From NCBI GenBank assembly GCA_022702705.1, contig CM040434.1, forward strand, positions 56,508,491-56,572,490: DNA of 64,000 nt, read 5' to 3'. The DNA comes from Papilionanthe hookeriana x Papilionanthe teres. Lineage: Eukaryota; Streptophyta; Magnoliopsida; Asparagales; Orchidaceae. The notes under the pieces were generated by a model. That model made no database searches and was not told where the DNA came from. It saw only the letters and a program-made list of their open reading frames with translations. Position numbers and translations under genes: made by a program. Shown here one piece after another: positions 1 through 11,317 of this stretch. How positions within the stretch are numbered: position 1 is the first letter of the stretch; every line of letters begins with the position of its first letter.

Positions 1-1480
1 ACTCTGCAATATAATTGTTCAACGTGAACTCTACAATATAATTGTCAGCACATCAAAATTTAGGGGTTTGTACATATGTGACACTCAAAACTTTCATATT
101 TATTTATCTTAAGTCGAAGCTTTTATAATTACAAACATCATATGAAAATAGCACTCATCATCACCTTTTAATAGTTAAGCTCATCATTTCATCCATTGGT
201 AAAGTATTATATCTATAAAAATGGAATTTTTGGTGTGAGATAGATAAATTCATAAGAATTGGGTGCAATGTATGTACTTTTTCCTAAATTTAATAGCTCG
301 TTAAATAAATTATACAAAATTTTGCATGTGCATGTAAAATGGAGGATTGCATTACATAATTGATAGCAAGTGTAAAAATTTTATCAAAAAATTATGACAT
401 GAATTATTTGAATTATTATTTAAATGTTAATTTGTCCCCTAGGAATGACGTGTTATATTGTTTGAATATAGTAAAAAGTGTACAATGACCGCTGCATCAA
501 TTTTGTGGTGTAACGTTAAGTAAGCAAAGATTCTCACAATATGAACGGATGTAGACACAAAGTTTGTCCATGAAAGTTGATAAGCCATCAGCAACTTATC
601 ATCATCTGGCACGACTCGAGGTATGAGACTAATCTAGAGCAATTTTTGGAAAGATGTGGTCAATATCACATTAAAAATTATCCAGAAACTTCTGTAACTT
701 ATATTCAAATTGATCGGCTCAAAAAGACAAAAGAAATGACACAACATTGACCCAATTTGAATCAAAACAAGCATAGATCAAACCATAAAATCATTTTGGG
801 AAGCTTCTGGTACCTTATTGGAAGGTCAAATGGATTTTAAATCTGACATGTTTATAGTAAAATTGTGTATCAATTAGATGAATTCAACGAACTCAAGATA
901 ATTCAATTCTGACATTGTTAATGCACTCAAATGTCTACAAAATGTCGTTTGATCAAGGGAATTTCTCTAGGTTGTCGGATGGAGTGGTATGGATTCTTCA
1001 ATTATTTGTAAGAAGGCATCTCCCATACTATATAAATAGAGCCCTACCCCCTTCATGAAAGAAGGTCTAGACCATGAACTAGAGGAAGAGCTGGACTTGG
1101 AGCAAGAGCAAGACCAGAGGAAAAGGAGTCAAATTCTAGTGCGATTTTGGACCGATGACCCAAATAACGCTTCCCGCTCCTACAACCTTCGACCACCATC
1201 AATCACTGCTCTCACCTTTAGGCGCCCCCTACTCATTACAACGAAACCTCTTACGAATTCATAACATACATAGTGAATTAAAGATGCACCCATCAAAGTA
1301 GCGCATCATCATGAACACGGCGTAACAACACGCTCAAATTTTGGTACAATGAACAATCATAAAAATGATGAAACGACACACCCCAAAGATGGCATAATAG
1401 TACACCTTAAATATGGTGCAACGACATCCTCTTCATACGATGTAACGATGCATCCCAAAGAAGGTGTATCAATGTACTTG
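1..1480. other. AT-rich sequence, no gene recognised
   Basis: No convincing gene is seen. A TATA-like TATAAATAG lies at 1030-1038. A 69-codon reading frame starting at 1055 is rich in Glu, Asp and Gln, but it resembles no family I know. From about 1290 to 1490 there is a run of imperfect 30-40 bp units built on AACGAyrCAyCCCAAAG. The TATA box followed by a short leader would suit a decayed LTR, but no LTR ends are visible. Confidence 0.4.
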
Positions 1481-1490
1481 ATGGCGGACT
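1290..1490. repeat. Degenerate short tandem repeat
   Basis: Several imperfect copies of a unit containing CGACACACCCCAAAGATGG and CGATGCATCCCAAAGAAGG are spaced roughly 30-60 bp apart. It ends at the presumed edge of the Athila LTR. Confidence 0.45.
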
Positions 1491-3106
1491 TTTTATTATG
1501 CAATAACTTATGAACCCAAATTTATATATTTATAATGATTTTGTAAAGTCTAAATTTCAACGCAAGTATATGTATCATATCAAGTAATACAGAGCTCTAA
1601 TGGAGTCCTGGTTATCGATCCCACAGTGAAAGCACGTTCCTTACAATAAATAGTGTAATATTGAAATCCAATAATCAAATCACAATTAAAATTTAAGTTT
1701 ATTTCTACTAACAAGATGCAGAAAATAGTAACAGTTAAGCAAACCACAATTACTTCTAATATCTTTAAACAAAATTAACTAACACACACACACACTGAGT
1801 TTGATATATATATGAAAAGTGTTTTTCCTCTTGCAATGAGTATATGATGTCTGAATGATATAGAATTATTATTTATTGTATTATGCCAAATAGGAGCATA
1901 AATGTTTCTTTACCATCAAAAGGGTGCCCCCCTCTTCCAAGCATGAAAAGAACATTGACATATCCTAAGTTCAGTCACTAAATCTAAGGATAGGCTGGGA
2001 GGATACCGACTGTCACTACAGAGCTCCCACTCACCCTTCACCCGAAGGCTAACCTTCGACTTTAGTTACCAATCTTAGGACCAAATTGGGGATCTCAGCA
2101 TGTCACCCTGAAACCTCCAATTTGAAGCCCATCAAAACACATTTCCCTATTTATTTGCACTCAATTCCCATAAACTACGCAATTCATTCATGGACATTGA
2201 ATGGATTCCATTATTGTTGTAGGACACTAAATCCTTTCAGAGTTAATGTACAACAACAAATTTTAACAATTCAATTGGCCAGATCGAAAAATAAATTAAG
2301 TTTGAAATGAAAAACCATCACAACTTTTTCAATACCTTAAAAGCACTTCAAATCCACATCATCACATCATCACATCATCACATCTCTATGCAAGAAGAAA
2401 GACAAAGGAGACAACTCAGAATTCATAGAGAAGACGCAATAAAACATGAATTTTATATATAAAATAAAAATCATACAAACCACAAAAGCAAATACAACTT
2501 ATCTTTTTCTCTTCCCCAAGCAAATCCCTTGAAGTTCCTTTGAATCCTTTTCTCTCTTCTTTGCAACACTCAAGTCTCTCTTTAGAATGGAAAGGAAGAC
2601 GCAATATCTCACTTTACTCCTTCTCTTTCACTCCTTAGAGAAGAATCCCTCTTTAATCTTCAAACCCTAACTCTCTTCCACTCTCTCCCTCACCAAAAAC
2701 TCTTACAAACACTCTTCTCTCTTCCTCTCCCCCCTCAAATTTCATCCAAAAAATAGTTACATATATGTGAGAAACGAATTCCCAAGAGTTTCCTCAAGCA
2801 TCCCTTCAAAAAGTCGCCAAAACTCAAATATCGGGCGCCGCCGGCGCTCTATCGTCGATTAATTATGGAGCTCTTGGGAAAATGACGCCGGCAGCGCCAA
2901 TTTTGGTGTCGGTGGCGCCAGAAGCTGTTTTCTCCCATTTTGCTCCTTTTCGCTCCGAATTCATTGTTTTTTGCTTCTTTTCACTCTAATCACCTAAAAT
3001 CATCACACCTGTAACAAATTATGAAAAATACATTTCTTTAAAGTGTAATGTCATAAAAAATGGGTAAAATTATACAGCAAAAATAGAATATATTTTTAGT
3101 GCCTCA
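1480..3106 (-). mobile_element. 3' LTR of Athila-like element B
   Basis: This is the 3' LTR of a minus-strand Ty3/gypsy element. The right edge is clear: TGAGGC on the minus strand at 3106, directly next to a polypurine tract. The left edge is uncertain, at about 1480 or 1511, where TG dinucleotides fit. Inside are landmarks shared with the other LTRs of this window: a CAAGTATATG...ATCGATCCCAC block near 1565-1625, the 'gccaaataggagca' block near 1885, and GC-rich GGCGCC inverted repeats at 2833-2920. The matching 5' LTR is not in the window. Confidence 0.7.
2833..2922. repeat. GGCGCC inverted-repeat cluster in LTR B
   Basis: GC-rich palindromic motifs (GGCGCCGCCGGCGC and GTCGGTGGCGCCAG) stand out in AT-rich LTR sequence. 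The same element carries the variant with a GG(A/T) spacer upstream of both ORF3 genes. Confidence 0.75.
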
Positions 3107-3122
3107 AAATCCCCCAAACTTA
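3107..3122 (-). other. Polypurine tract of element B
   Basis: The minus strand reads AAGTTTGGGGGATTT immediately before the LTR start TGAGGC. This purine run primes plus-strand DNA synthesis in LTR retrotransposons and fixes the internal/LTR boundary. The same tract occurs at 10298 and 11303. Confidence 0.8.
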
Positions 3123-4407
3123 ACTATTACTTGTCCTCATGTAATCATTTTACTACATAAATATATAACTCAAGGCAATGTACTTTTCACCTGTAGGACA
3201 CTAAAATTTTTTATTCAAAGGAATATATTGGTAAGACTTTTAGAAAGACATTTAGTAACTCAAGTCAACACTACAAGTATAAGAATATTCTACAATCAAG
3301 TCTAAGGGTTCTAGTCTTCTATTTATTTCAAGATAAACCATAATTTGTCACATTAAGAGTGCTTTGAAAGACTATATGAAAAAGGAGTTCATGCGAACTT
3401 CATCGGAATGTAGGCTAATGCTTTAAATATAAATTCAGAAATGAAATCAAGTTCTCCCTTTAGGGTGACTCAAGTGAAGCCAATTTTTTATTAGGCATCT
3501 CCTCAAGCTTCTCCTCATAAATATTTTTTCTTTCTTTTTTTTTCTTTTTGGGATTGTTTTCAATCCTTCTTTTCTTTTCTTTCCTTTTTTTTCTCTTTTT
3601 TTATATGAGGATTACTATATCTAGATAACCTTTAATGATTTTGAACTTCACTCTCCTCATTCTAAAGTTCAAACTTGAAACACCTCCTTACTTTATAATT
3701 TGGTATGAGCTTTATTATTCATCATAAAGTCACAATCTCTTCTTAATATGTAATACTTTAAGTCTCTTAACATTTAAAAAATACAATTTTCTTTATTTTA
3801 AATAGTTAACTATAATCAAATCCTTTCATACCAAATATCTTACCCCTATAAAATTTACCTTTATTACTAAAAAGTTTCGTCCAATCCTTCCATAATATTC
3901 AACTGAAAATAAAAAGTTTTAGTTATCTAAAGTGAGGTTCAACTACCATAAGTTTTGCTAATAATTTTTAAAAATATAATAATTGAGAACAAATAAGAGT
4001 TAATATTTTTTTACCCTCCCTCAAACTTAAATTTTTCAATAAATTTGAAACAGTAGAGAGTAAAATAAACTAACGTTTTGTGCCGGGATCTTGAAATCTT
4101 CAAAAGCTATCTGGTATTAGTCAAAATTTACAGCTAGCATGTATGAAATAATTAGTAACAGTGATATAAAATTTTTAAACATTTGCATGGTAAAGAGATA
4201 TCAACTTTAAACATTTAAACATCCAACAAAATACCACAACTACTAAACAAACTATCACAGCACTACACATTTCATTTAACAATTTCAACTTTTCATTACA
4301 ATACTACAGTACATCAATAGGTTTACACATCACATAGAAAGTAAATAACTACTACATCACAAAAAACACAACACATAACAAGAAAAACAGAAACAGAAAC
4401 AGACAAA
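3123..4407. other. Non-coding 3' region of element B
   Basis: AT-rich sequence between ORF3 and the polypurine tract, with no gene. A pyrimidine-rich run (TTCTTTTTTT types) lies at 3520-3605. It is preceded by AGGCATCTCCTCAAGCTTC, which is matched in element A at about 10685 and 11690, so this spacer is homologous between elements. Confidence 0.65.
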
Positions 4408-5530
4408 CTACCACTCTTCATTACCAGCTTCATCAGCAGGGTCAGCAGGACCAGGTCTATACGGTGTATAGCTGGGGCAAGTAGGGAATATCACATCAGT
4501 CTCCCCCTCATGAATCTGACATGGGTGTCATGATAGACAATATCAAACTCAACTCTTCTTCTCATATAATACTCATTCACATCACTTCCAGCCTCAAACA
4601 AATTCATCCTACCATGGAGTCTATCCATACTAGCACTCTGTAATCTCAACTACTCCATAATATCAGACAATATAAGGGGCTCAGACGTAGATGGAATGTC
4701 GTAGCTCGTATTAGGAATATCAGTACTCCTACTCTCATCTCATTCTCCCACATGAGACTCATAAGTACGAATGATAGTCTTGGTAATCGGTCTTAGTGGT
4801 ATAGCCACCTCTTCAGAACTGTTGAACTCTACTCCAAACTGTACACACAAGGCATGAACTAGGGCAGGATGTCCTAATCCTCAAGTGGTCTCTCCTCTAG
4901 CAATAGACTGAATGTTCTTGAAAATAATAGCTCCAATATCAATCTTCTTCATAGTATGAATACAATAATTTAGAATTTCTCTATCCCTTATAACTTCACT
5001 ATGGTGATAAGAAGGCAACAATCTTGCATAGATGAAATAGTGCCAGACTTTAGATGCAATATTTAACTTGGAAGCAGAAAAGTTAATCAACTGTTTTTGA
5101 CTCACTTTCCATTCTCCTTTTCCGTCTGTCTGAAAAGCAATCACTTCCTTCAAATTCGCTTCTCGGGTATCAAAATTTTCATATTCACATACAAAAGGTT
5201 CCCAATTCTGATAAAATGCATTGATACGTTGTGGGGCAAATATAACCATTTTCCTCGAACTAGCACATATTCTGTCTCAGTCCAGGGCCCATTTGCATAG
5301 AATTCTCTCACAACACCCAAAACAACATTTGCAGTAAAATAATAAAATCTTTCCCAGTTCCGCTCAGTAATTAACTATTCAACAGATCTACTAGGATTGT
5401 CAAAAGCTCAATCCTGAATACACTTCTTATTATAAAGGTAAGAGTTAAAACGAAATTGCGCCATGACATGGACAAATCTTTCTTCATCATAATCAAATTT
5501 TCTCCTCCCTTTACTCATCCTTGGAGCCAT
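4408..5530 (-). pseudogene. Element B ORF3b (env-position plant transposon protein), broken
   Basis: This reading region on the minus strand starts at an ATG at 5530 (MAPRMSKGRR) and ends at a stop at 4408. The best preserved part (about 5249-4881) contains the hallmark order of the domain usually labelled 'putative plant transposon protein': APQRINAFY, then WHYFIYARLLPS, then EVIRDREILNYCI, then IDIGAIIF. A tail lies beyond it. Stops and frameshifts interrupt it, for example before the AFDNPS segment near 5415 and after position 4881. In Athila-lineage elements this gene takes the env position after integrase; its biochemical role is not established. It is the LTR-proximal member of a tandem pair with 6378-7545. 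Confidence 0.7.
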
Positions 5531-6377
5531 GTGAATTTCTAAAAATGCAAGAAAATTTTAATAAATTCCAAATCCACAATGTAACAAACTCCAAATAATA
5601 TTCTAAACAAGTAAGAGCAAATTTCATCATAGGAAATCTCAAACTTTCTTCAAAAATCCCAAAATTACAATCTACGCAATGTGAGAGATTCATATGGTGA
5701 AAATCAAAAAATTTTTACTCAAAGTGATGCTCTTACCAAGAGAAGTGTAGATCCAGTTTCGAAAAGCCTTGAAATAGCTTCAAATCCAAGATCTAGCAAG
5801 CCCTAGTTCTTCAAAGTCACAAAAATGGAGGAGGAAGACGAAAGCAATGGAGAAATTCGCGGATCACAGGGTCAAAATCATGAAATAAAAGGGTTTTGGC
5901 CTTTTTCTGTAGTCGGTTGCCGGCAATGCTCTATTTTTTCAATTAGCCAAAACTCTCTGTATTTGGGCGCCGGAGGCGCCAGTGTAAAAAATTTTCTGGG
6001 TCCGAAATTTTTTTTGTAATCTCAATCGTTTCGTCCTCCACAATGACATTTAACACTTCATTAAGCATATATTTCATTACACAAGCAATAACTAACACAA
6101 TTCTTACACAAGCAATACAAAACATCACTTCTATATATAAAATCCACATTACAACATAAACACTAACATGTTCATCATATCAAATCAACGACCCTTAGAT
6201 TTTTAGTGTTGCAAGTACACTATGATAAGCAAACACTAAAATCTAAGCACACACAACGAAATTAAGCATAATCAATTCAAATGCAAACTACAAAGCAAAG
6301 CAAAGCAAATACTAAACACACCAAACAAAATTAAGAAGCAAATCAAACACACATAAAGCACAAGCAGAATCCAGTAG
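5531..6377. other. Spacer between ORF3b and ORF3a of element B
   Basis: Non-coding sequence. A palindromic GGGCGCCGGAGGCGCCAG lies at 5965-5982, preceded by CTCTGTATTT. A near copy of that block occurs at 7731-7757 on the other side of ORF3a. The rest is AT-rich, and AGCAAAGCAA repeats occur near 6294-6308. Confidence 0.6.
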
Positions 6378-7545
6378 TCACTCCTCATCAGTCTCTGAAC
6401 TATCTTCCTCTCTGATAGCTCCAATAGATTGACGATGCATGAACAAATTGTAGGAGGGACTAAATGGGAATTCATCAGATGAATTCTCAGCAATCACAAC
6501 ATTCTTCTTCATCAGATTAATCAGGCTCATTTCAATCCGACCAGTGTAATCAAATTGTTCCTTCATCCTCCAGTCTATGTGATCAAATAAATCAGAAATA
6601 TTATTAATGACATTCAAAATATTTTGTACCTCTTTTTCCAACTGCTTGATTTTCTTCAGTATCACTCTGGAATTTTCAGGAAAGTAAGGCTGAATGGGTT
6701 ATGATGTCTGAGTTGGTTGATCAGCAAGCAGATTCATATCACCTTCATCTCCTATTGTTTGGTAGTCATAAAGATTACTTGGATCAATAGGCCTCCAGGG
6801 AAGAAGAACATTTTCCCAACTCTCATACGGAACTTGTGATTGACTACACAATAGAAATATGGTGGACGGGTGTCTAAGCCCATATTTAGATCCATGAACT
6901 ATCAATCCCAAACATATTTCACATTTTTATTTCCAATATCAATCGACCCTCTAGTTTGAATGCATAAATTTAAGATAGCACTTTCCTTGGTTACTTTACT
7001 AATCTTCAAAGTTGGAAATAACTTCGCCAAAATAAAATAATGTCACTGCTTTAATATTGGATTTAAAGATGCAGAAGGGAAACTAATATATCCATTCTCT
7101 CTTACTTCCCAATATTCATTTTCATCCGTCAAATAATGATAAACATCATTCATATTATCGCTTGTCGCATTAAAATTGGAATAGTGGCAGATAGATACAT
7201 TCTCAATCATAAAGAGATCGTTAATTCTCGCAGGAGTGAATTGCACAAACCTACCTCGCACATAGACAAATCTTTGGTTGATCCCATGAAGATTTGCATA
7301 GAATTCCTTCACAACCGGAACAACTATGGCAGTGGTACTGTAACATAGCACTTCCCAACGCCTTTTCTTTATTATCTCTTCAACTTTTGTAGTAGGATTA
7401 TCCATACCTCGATTAATAAAGCCTCTCTCCTTGATAATCCTCCTCTTCATCATCACCTTGGTGAATAATCGCTGCGCCTCGAAACTGATAAACTTCCATC
7501 GGTTGAAAATGCAAGATCGAGGGGGTTCTATGGAGTAGGAATCCA
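6378..7545 (-). pseudogene. Element B ORF3a (env-position plant transposon protein), broken
   Basis: Second ORF3-type gene of element B, integrase-proximal. An ATG at 7545 (MDSYSIEPPRS) is a plausible start, although the frame stays open to 7657. The N-terminal half carries VVPVVKEFYANLHG and QFTPARINDLF, which match the same domain as ORF3b. The C-terminal part (6665-6378) is a coiled region with WRMKEQF and an acidic end (SSETDEE). Frame changes near 7043 and 6699 break it. Element A has a remnant equivalent to the C-terminal part at 14565-14940 (WQMKLQF), so the tandem ORF3 arrangement was shared. Confidence 0.65.
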
Positions 7546-7689
7546 TGGGATGTGAATTGGGAAAGAAAGTTTTTGTTTTTCTGGTGGTTAGAGGTTTAAA
7601 ATGGAGTTTTTGGGAGTTATAAGGAAGAAGATCCAGCTCAAAAATGCCAAAAATCAAAATTTTAAACTCTAAAAACCGTCACAAGAATT

Positions 7690-7757
7690 TAGGCACCGAC
7701 GGCGCTCAAATCCTGAAGTTCAGCATATTCTCTGTATTTGGGCGCCGGTGGCGCCAG
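7690..7757. repeat. GGCGCC inverted-repeat cluster upstream of ORF3a (B)
   Basis: GGCACCGACGGCGCT at about 7691 and GGCGCCGGTGGCGCC at 7741-7755 form a GC island just 5' of ORF3a on the minus strand. The second palindrome and its flank match the copy at 5956-5982. Confidence 0.75.
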
Positions 7758-7924
7758 TGGTTAAAAATTTCACTGAACTTCGTTTGCCCTAAATATTCCA
7801 ATATCTCAATTCGATCCAATATTTATCAATTTTTAAAGTATTTAGGAACAATTAGGATTCCAAAATAACTATTTAAAAGAACAAATACAACAAACAAGCA
7901 AACACACCACAAAGATACATATGG

Positions 7925-7970
7925 GTTGCCTCCCATAAAGCGCTTGGTTTAACGTCGTCAGCCCGACAAA
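7925..7970 (-). other. Conserved post-integrase block, element B
   Basis: GCGCTTGGTTTAACGTCGTC with flanking GGTTGCCTCCCATAAA lies 50 bp after the integrase end. A near-identical block is at 15483-15527 in element A. From memory it recurs after pol in Athila-type elements. Its function is unknown. Confidence 0.7.
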
Positions 7971-8020
7971 TCATTCGGTTAATTGAGATGGCTCAGCATT
8001 AAAACATCTTTGAAGCCAGG

Positions 8021-8456
8021 TTAAAACCCGTCAAAGTAAGGCATTAATCGTTGCCCATTAACCTTGAAAATCTTTCCAGTATCAGGATCCTCAATATCAA
8101 CAGTTCCAAAAGAATGAACTTTTACAACTGTGAAAGGTCCCAACCATCTAGACTTTAGCTTTCCAGGAAATAATTTTAGCCTTGTGTTATTTAACAAAAC
8201 TTTTTGTCCATATTCAAATTTCTTCTCAAGTATCTTCCGATCATACCATAATTTCATTCTCTCTTTATAGATCCTGTCATTGTGATAAGATGCGTTTATA
8301 ATTTTTTCCAATTCATTAAATTGCATAAATCTCTTCTCTCCAACAATTTTCAAATTAAAATTCAATTCTTTTATCGCCCAATATGCTTTAGGCTCCAATT
8401 CAACCGGTAAATGACAAGTCTTACCAAACACTAGTCTATAAGGAGACATTCCAATA
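8021..8456 (-). pseudogene. Integrase C-terminal part, element B
   Basis: This is the end of a Ty3/gypsy integrase on the minus strand. Visible landmarks are GMSPYRLVFGK, CHLPVELEPKAYWA, then a C-terminal GPY/F-type region with KLKSRWLGPFTV and GKIFKVNGQRL. Homology stops abruptly at about 8456, just upstream of GMSPY; the frame upstream to 8593 is foreign sequence. The catalytic core, RT and gag of this element are absent from the window. Confidence 0.85.
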
Positions 8457-9150
8457 TGGATGATCAATTTGATTGGTGAGGAAATGTTCAAGGTTAATTT
8501 TGGGGAATTTTGGGTGATTTGGAAATTTTGGAGGATTTGGGCAATTTTAAGGGCTTTTGGTAAGTTTGATAGGTGTAGGGTCCCCGGGGTCAAAAATTGA
8601 AATTTTGGAAGAATGAAGATTAATCAAATATGAGTGAAATGGAATCACTTTTATTGAGTCATGAAGCCATGTTAAGCCTATATGAGCCATGAGAGGACTC
8701 ATTTGAGGCATTCACTATGTTGTTCCTAACCCTCTTAGCCAGGGGCTTAGGGGTTAAGGTCCATCCATATGAATTACCTACATGAGTCAAGGAGTCAAGT
8801 TGGGTATGGGTGTGGTTTTAGGATTTGGATTGTGTGTGTGAGAGTGTAGAGTATGAGTGTAGTGAGTGTGTAAGTCAACCCTCACCAAACCAGACCACCC
8901 AGGGTAGTCTTAAGGCCAAAGAGTCCTATAGGGAACTCATCCTTTAAACCTCCACATTTGATCTCAACCCTCTAGGTGATTAGGGGTCTACAATCAAGCT
9001 TGTGGGGTTTGCAGGGAGACAAGAAGTGGTTTAAATTTCTAAAGGATGGGTCCCAATTCTAGTCCGCTAAGATAGTCGAAGGAAAAGCCTAAGGCTAGAT
9101 CCTAAGCACTAAAGAGGGAAGAGAAGACCTCATCAAAAAAGAGGTCAACA
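8457..9150 (-). mobile_element. Truncated LTR of a different family (E)
   Basis: A segment unrelated to its Athila neighbours. Its right edge at 9150 is TGTTGACCTC on the minus strand. The first about 150 bp from that edge resemble the edge of the intronic insertion ending at 56011 (TGTTGACCTCG, then a GAGGT block). This suggests the start of an LTR on the minus strand. The left end merges into integrase B without a matching target duplication, so it is truncated. No coding content is seen. Confidence 0.5.
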
Positions 9151-9765
9151 CCTGTCACTCTAAAAACTTATCAATTCTACGCCCTTTAAATCTTATATTC
9201 CTATTTATTTGAACTTCACCTTGAATAGCCCGCACATGGCCTTCGACTACCCAAGGATTCATGTGACATTTACAAGTTAAGAGTTCTTCTCCTTCAAGGT
9301 TTCAAAACTCGTCAACAAGTTTTAACAATTTAAATGGCCATTTTAAAAAGTAAAGTAAGATCGAGTATTAATGTCATCACAATGTTTTTGAAAATATTTT
9401 GAATTTTAATTCTCCATCGAATCTTTATATTATCTTATCTATCTCTTCATGATTTAAGGAAGAAAGTAAACTAACTACTCAGAACACATTGAAAATAAAC
9501 TGCAAAACATAATAAATAAACTTTGAATCAAATAAAAATACTTATCTCAAATATTCCTTCTACATATCTTCTGACTCCTGACTCCATAGTTTAATGAACT
9601 CCAGATGCTACAACTTGAAAGTAAACTCACTAAACTAAACAAAAGTGGCCCTAAATTTCTCTCTCTAATTCTCTAGATTCTCTCTCTCTAATGAGATTTC
9701 TCTCTCTAAGGAGACTAGAGGAGGTGGGACGAATGAGGGGCCATTTTCTCTGAAGGAGTGGACTC

Positions 9766-9775
9766 CTATTTATAG
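9766..9775 (-). promoter_or_regulatory. LTR A TATA box (left copy)
   Basis: CTATAAATAG on the minus strand, within GGAGCCTATAAATAGGAGTC. The same box is in the other LTR at 32561-32570. Upstream in minus orientation (9850-10113) are the GGCGCC palindromes. Confidence 0.65.
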
Positions 9776-10068
9776 GCTCCAAGGGTTGCCTTGAGGCACC
9801 TCTTCAAAACATGTCCAAATTCAATGAATCTTCTAGAAGGTCGGTCTAGTGCCTAGGCGCCGGACACCGCGTCCAGTTCTTCTCACCTCTTCGCTTTGGC
9901 TCGCACCTCTTCGCGTTTAAAACCGTTTTCGAGCGTCCAAATATAATGTATCACATGTCCTATTATCAAGGAACAACTGCCAGTCTTCTAGAATGACCAA
10001 TAACTACTCACTCCGTCAAAATAACCGTCCAAAAGTCGTCAAAAACTAGACAGTTTCTGTATCGAGTC

Positions 10069-10113
10069 TGGCGCTTAGGCGCCAGTTTCTGGCGCCTTGG
10101 CGCAGGCGCCAGA
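10069..10113. repeat. GGCGCC palindromes in LTR A
   Basis: GGCGCTTAGGCGCCAG followed by GGCGCCTTGGCGCAGGCGCC. A single further unit, GCCTAGGCGCCGG, is at 9851. Equivalent clusters are at 11074-11117, 32640-32665 and 32862-32910. Confidence 0.8.
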
Positions 10114-10297
10114 CCATATTTTTTTTCTTCTTTTTGTATTTTGCTCCATTTTTGCTCCATTTTGCTCATTTTCCTTTTCTAGACCTTTTTACATCACCTA
10201 CATCCAAAAACATAAAAATACCTTTCATTAAAGCATAATATCGTTAGAAATTGATAAAAATCAGGGCATAAAAATATGTATTTTTCTTCATGGATCA

Positions 10298-10312
10298 AAA
10301 TCCCCCAAACTT
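10298..10312 (-). other. Polypurine tract of element A, first copy
   Basis: AAGTTTGGGGGATTT on the minus strand next to the LTR start TGATCC. It is present twice because of the 1 kb tandem duplication. Confidence 0.8.
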
Positions 10313-11302
10313 AAATTTTACTTGTCCTCAAGTAACTCTTTTTACTATATAAAATATAACCTTTGGAATAAAAGATAAATATTTAAGATTCCTTATAATT
10401 TTTGATTTTATAAAGTCTTTAGTAAATTATTAACCTAATTTCACTAACTAGGTTTAATTTTAAGAATTTAAAGAATATTCAACTACTAAATCATAAGATT
10501 TCAAACTTTTCATTCATTTAGAAAATAATAGAAGCTTATTATATTAATATCTCATAGATTATTTACAAGAAAAAGATTTTCTTGAAAAATCATTTTTAAA
10601 TGAATATTCATGTATAAAAATTAAGTAAGATATGTAACTAGTTTTCTTCCTATAAGATAATTCAAGTGAAGCCAAGTTTTGATTAGGCATTTCCTCAAGC
10701 TTCTCCTCTCTTTCTTCTTCTTTCTTTCTTTTTTTTTATAGAGATGATTACTATATCCGGATAGCCTGTTAATGGTTTTGAACTTCACTATTCTTAACTT
10801 ATATTTTTAAAACTTATACATTTTCACTTAATTATTATAACATAAATAAAAATTCAAAAATATTTCCAATCTTTTTTTTTCAAGTGATAATTTCTGATTA
10901 CTTACTATTTCTAAATTCTATCATTTCTATCATGAATAGAAAAATTCTTTAATCTTATTCTTCCTTAAGTTAAATAATTCTATTCTTAAAATCAATCAAA
11001 GTTAGTAAAACTTTAGTTAATTTCACTAAATTGTTTATAATTTCAAAAACTTGACAACTACTGTATCGAGTATGTCGCTTAGGCGCCAGTTTCTGGCGCC
11101 TAGGCACAGGCGCCAGACCATATTTTTCTTTCTTCTTTTTGTATTTTGCTCCATTTTTGCTCCCTTTTGCTCCTTTTCCTTTTCTAGACCTTTTTACATC
11201 ACCTACATCCAAAAACACAAATATACCTTTCATTAAAGTATAATATCCTTAGAAATTGATAAAAATCAAGGCATAAAAATATGTATTTTTCTTCATGGAT
11301 CA

Positions 11303-11317
11303 AAATCCCCCAAACTT
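11303..11317 (-). other. Polypurine tract of element A, duplicated copy
   Basis: Second AAGTTTGGGGGATTT next to a second TGATCC LTR edge at 11302, inside the duplicated unit. Confidence 0.8.

Larger units (their letters stand above)
9151..10297 (-). mobile_element. 3' LTR of element A (truncated)
   Basis: Aligned by eye to 31948-33092, the right part of the 5' LTR of the same element, with only scattered differences. The part matching 31323-31947 is missing and is replaced by segment E. The right edge, TGATCC on the minus strand at 10297, abuts a polypurine tract. A minus-strand TATA box and GGCGCC palindromes are inside. Confidence 0.85.

Noticed and set aside
8457..9150. Segment E as a clean solo-LTR insertion
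   Set aside because: No matching 5 bp flanks, and sequence is missing on both sides.
11051..11236. Short frames over the LTR A ends (11051-11236, 10970-11233, 32834-33022)
   Set aside because: They lie over LTR/GGCGCC sequence and repeat with each LTR copy; no protein similarity.
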